From Bacilli bacterium (GTDB lineage Bacteria; Bacillota_I; Bacilli_A; ML615J-28; CAG-698): a stretch of DNA of 7,062 nt. The translations under genes were made by a program, and so were the position numbers. Positions within the stretch are counted from its first letter, which is position 1, and the number at the start of each line of letters is the position of its first letter. The DNA lies in contig JALOBF010000079.1 of NCBI GenBank assembly GCA_023228385.1, forward strand, positions 1 through 7,062, given 5' to 3'. Below are positions 5,918-7,062 of this stretch, piece by piece. Under the pieces are notes generated by a model. The model did not search any database and had not been told where the DNA came from. It saw only the letters and a program-made list of their open reading frames with translations.

Positions 5918-6798
5918 TTAGAATTTACACGCACCTTTCTATTATTCTTTTGTTTATTAATAATAACAATATTATAAACAACCAATATAAGCAATGCCAC
6001 AATCGAAATAATGGCATTGTAAGCGTAGGCCTTAGGCCAAGCAAACGTCCTTCCCGATGAGCGTTGACTGGCATAAAGCCACATCGAAAAATTTTTCACT
6101 TCTCCGCCTGCCACTAAATAACTAATTACAAAATCATCAAATGACATGGTGAAGGCCAGAAGCGCCCCGGTAAATATCCCCGTCCTTACGGAAGGAACTA
6201 TAACTTTCATCAAAGCACCCCGCGGCGTGCATCCCAAATCCAAAGCCGCATCATATAAGTTTTTATCAACTTCATTGAGTTTTGGTAAAACACTCAATAC
6301 CACATAAGGTATACAGAAGAAAATATGAGCGATTAACATCGTTTCATATCCCAAAAGAAATTCTTTGCCGATTATAATGCCAAAAAACTTAAAAATAAAA
6401 AACAAAGAAACTCCGGTAACAACATCAGCATTTAAAACCGGTACATTATTAAGGATAATCATCTGCTTTCTTCGTCTCTTATCGAGAGAATTAATGCCAA
6501 GAGCAAACAGCGTTCCTAAAACAGTAGACATTACAGTAGCAAGCAATGCAACCGATATCGTGTTTTTAATAGCGGACATTAATTTGCGGTCTCCGAACAT
6601 CTTTCCATACCATTCCAATGTAAAACCAGAAAAGTATGTGCCTTGTACATTTATATTTACAGATTGTATTATAATAACAATAATCGGAAAATAAAGCAGC
6701 AGTATTACAATCGTAAGGAAGGAAAACTTAATAATCGAATTAACCCGGCGCGATATTTTACGGGAAAGCGGTTCTTCAACTCTGAGCACTCTACTCAT
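5914..6798 (-). CDS. potC: Spermidine/putrescine ABC transporter permease PotC
   Basis: 294 residues, an inner-membrane permease with about six membrane segments (near 24-46, 75-100, 118-141, 150-172, 205-228 and 258-281). The EAA loop that contacts the PotA ATPase is at 182-202: YDAALDLG then P202. The region FTMSFDDFVISYLVAGG (216-232) is typical of PotC. The N-terminus is somewhat longer than E. coli PotC before the first helix and is basic. The ATG at 6798 overlaps the potB stop as ATGA and has AAGGAG 10 bases upstream (6814-6809). It forms the translocation channel with PotB; PotD delivers substrate. Confidence 0.95.
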   Translation of the reverse strand: MSRVLRVEEPLSRKISRRVNSIIKFSFLTIVILLLYFPIIVIIIQSVNINVQGTYFSGFTLEWYGKMFGDRKLMSAIKNTISVALLATVMSTVLGTLFALGINSLDKRRRKQMIILNNVPVLNADVVTGVSLFFIFKFFGIIIGKEFLLGYETMLIAHIFFCIPYVVLSVLPKLNEVDKNLYDAALDLGCTPRGALMKVIVPSVRTGIFTGALLAFTMSFDDFVISYLVAGGEVKNFSMWLYASQRSSGRTFAWPKAYAYNAIISIVALLILVVYNIVIINKQKNNRKVRVNSN

Positions 6799-7062
6799 AA
6801 CAATGTTTCTCCTTCAGCATCAATTTTGCTTATTAACCATAATGCTCCCATTACCGCTATCAAAATGATTATTGACAACAGACTGCCGACCGGATAATCC
6901 GTGCTGATGACATTTCCCAAACCCATTTTATCTTCGATAATATTGCCAATCAATTTCATAGTTCCATCAGAAACAATATAAGGAATAGTAAAACTGGTGG
7001 CACAAGGCAAGAATACCATAATTATACCGCTACTAATACCCTTGACCGATAGCGGAAGTGTC
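6795..7062 (-). CDS. potB: Spermidine/putrescine ABC transporter permease PotB (C-terminal part)
   Basis: Only the last 89 residues are in the window; the frame stays open to the edge. The fragment begins in the end of the EAA loop (TLPLSVKGI), followed by a membrane segment and the PotB-like stretch FTIPYIVSDGTMKLIGNIIEDKM. Next come STDYPVGSLLSI and a final hydrophobic helix (SIIILIAVMGALWLI). This corresponds in order to the E. coli PotB C-terminus. An internal ATG at 7019 is not the true start, because homologous sequence continues upstream. The TGA stop (6797-6795) overlaps the potC start. Confidence 0.93.
   Translation of the reverse strand, partial: TLPLSVKGISSGIIMVFLPCATSFTIPYIVSDGTMKLIGNIIEDKMGLGNVISTDYPVGSLLSIIILIAVMGALWLISKIDAEGETLL

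Noticed and set aside
6365..6897. Two plus-strand frames of 109 and 84 codons opposite potC and potB
   Set aside because: They run opposite the coding strand of clear transporter genes, with low-complexity translation and no ribosome binding site.

Overview
This 7,062-base window comes from an AT-rich bacterial chromosome, and every supported gene lies on the minus strand. Several traits point to the low-GC Gram-positive side, that is Bacillota or a Mycoplasmatota-related lineage. They are the tRNA sequences, the GGAG/AGGTG ribosome binding sites, the TATAAT promoters with 17-bp spacers, the lipoprotein substrate-binding protein, and the ABC-2 exporter of about 530 residues. Trp is encoded by TGG and TGA is used as a stop (potB, potC), and the tRNA-Trp has anticodon CCA. 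This fits the standard bacterial code rather than the UGA=Trp code of mycoplasmas. The exact taxon cannot be fixed from this sequence alone.

Read in the direction of transcription, from high to low coordinates, the layout is as follows. (1) 7062-4829 is the end of a polyamine-uptake operon: the 3' end of potB, then potC and potD, joined by 4-base start/stop overlaps and closed by a strong intrinsic terminator at 4815-4782. potA is probably upstream, outside the window. (2) About 250 bases of AT-rich intergenic DNA follow. They hold a good promoter for a two-gene ABC exporter: an ATPase at 4532-3819 overlapping a large ABC-2-type permease at 3826-2237. This unit ends in an intrinsic terminator whose stem contains the permease stop codon. 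(3) A compact tRNA operon, Trp(CCA)-His(GTG)-Thr(CGT), has its own consensus-like promoter at 2192-2164 and a terminator at 1898-1868. (4) A DinG/XPD-type Fe-S DNA helicase with an N-terminal RecB/Cas4-like nuclease domain starts at 1837 and runs off the window at base 1.

Functionally the window is mostly conserved, recognisable biology: polyamine import, an exporter of unknown substrate, translation, and DNA processing. I found no convincing undescribed system. The most unusual signals are small. One is a threonine tRNA that is otherwise intact but has C where U33 is expected. Another is a perfect 17-bp palindrome that nearly fills the -35/-10 spacer of the tRNA promoter. A third is potD starting at a TTG fused to the potC stop. 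The last is the helicase promoter lying on top of the tRNA terminator.
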